Positions 5,589 to 5,817 of a DNA stretch of 5,817 bases are shown here, piece by piece; position 1 is the first letter of the stretch, and each line of letters begins with the position of its first letter. The notes under the pieces are model-generated. The model ran no database searches, was not told where the DNA came from, and saw only the letters and a program-made list of their open reading frames with translations. The DNA comes from Nitrospira sp. Lineage in GTDB: Bacteria > Nitrospirota > Nitrospiria > Nitrospirales > Nitrospiraceae. A program made the translations under genes and the position numbers. The stretch spans positions 1 to 5,817 of the forward strand of contig JAJFBJ010000171.1 in assembly GCA_020697375.1 (NCBI GenBank). The letters run 5' to 3'.

Positions 5589-5816
5589 TTAGGCGGCATA
5601 ATTGATGGAGAACACCGTGTAGTCATAGCGATGTCGACGTAGCACAATTTTTCCGAACCGCGCCAACAGGTCCACGGCGTGGAAGATTTGGTTCCAGGTG
5701 TATTGGGGCAACATCTCAACGAGCTCATCCAACCCAACGACAGTCTCTTCTTCCAGTCTGTCAAGGATCGTCTGTTCCAGTGTAGGGGCCCGCAGTGCAA
5801 TCGGCTTTTGGTCAAG
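5589..5816 (-). CDS. Small winged-helix-like protein of unknown role, C-terminal part (5' end outside window)
   Basis: The minus-strand frame from 5816 to the TAA at 5591-5589 gives 75 residues with no start inside the window. It reads LDQKPIALRAP, then TLEQTILDRLEEETVVGLDE, LVEMLPQYTWNQIFHAVDLL and ARFGKIVLRRHRYDYTVFSI before NYAA. The pattern of three short helices (ILDRLEE, LDELVEML, WNQIFHAVDLLARFG) followed by a basic beta hairpin (KIVLRRHRYDYTVF) is that of a winged helix-turn-helix DNA-binding domain. Within this edge region it has far more protein-like composition than the overlapping minus-strand frame rich in Trp, Cys and Ser. The product is probably a short protein of about 80 residues; similar small proteins occur in Nitrospira as far as I recall. 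A regulatory role is inferred from the fold only, and no partner is visible because the neighbouring gene is outside. Confidence 0.55.
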   Translation of the reverse strand, partial: LDQKPIALRAPTLEQTILDRLEEETVVGLDELVEMLPQYTWNQIFHAVDLLARFGKIVLRRHRYDYTVFSINYAA

Positions 5817-5817
5817 T

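Noticed and set aside
5564..5815. Minus-strand open frame of 83 codons at the right edge
   Set aside because: Its product is rich in Trp, Cys, Ser and Pro with no fold pattern; the overlapping frame ending at 5589 gives a well-ordered helix-and-hairpin protein and is chosen instead.

Overview
The window most likely comes from a mid-GC Gram-negative bacterium. Three exported envelope proteins with clear signal sequences, an outer-membrane porin and a type II secretion pseudopilin all require an outer membrane. The gene set and protein style (PstS-like pair, small unknown lipoprotein, Porin_O_P protein, 75-residue winged-helix-like tail) recall Nitrospira (Nitrospirota). That assignment is inference from memory, not proven by any marker gene here.

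Layout. 2-319 (+): C-terminal end of a GspK-like type II secretion minor pseudopilin, running in from outside. 320-501: intergenic region with a three-half-site Pho-box-like element. 502-1602 (+): PstS-like phosphate-binding protein, copy A. 1653-2351 (+): lipoprotein of unknown function, probably co-transcribed with copy A. 2352-2528: second intergenic region carrying a near copy of the same Pho-box promoter. 2529-3611 (+): PstS-like copy B, about 79% identical to copy A over 317 gap-free residues. 3612-3704: convergent gap with a strong hairpin. 3705-5174 (-): OprP/OprO-type porin with its own inferred Pho box at 5241-5269. 5271-5489 (+): truncated phoU remnant. 5589-5816 (-): C-terminal part of a small winged-helix-like protein that runs off the right edge.

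How it fits together. The window reads as a phosphate-starvation island: an anion porin to cross the outer membrane, two periplasmic or secreted phosphate binders, a companion lipoprotein, and a PhoU relic. No pstC, pstA or pstB genes are present. All three complete phosphate-related transcription units have upstream 7-mers repeating every 11 bp, which is the geometry of a PhoB-bound Pho box. The most notable points are the shared triple-repeat promoter architecture, the duplicated PstS genes flanking an uncharacterised lipoprotein, the type II secretion gene just upstream (compare the Pho-regulated Hxc system of Pseudomonas), and the phoU deletion scar. I see no tRNA, rRNA, CRISPR array or insertion sequence.
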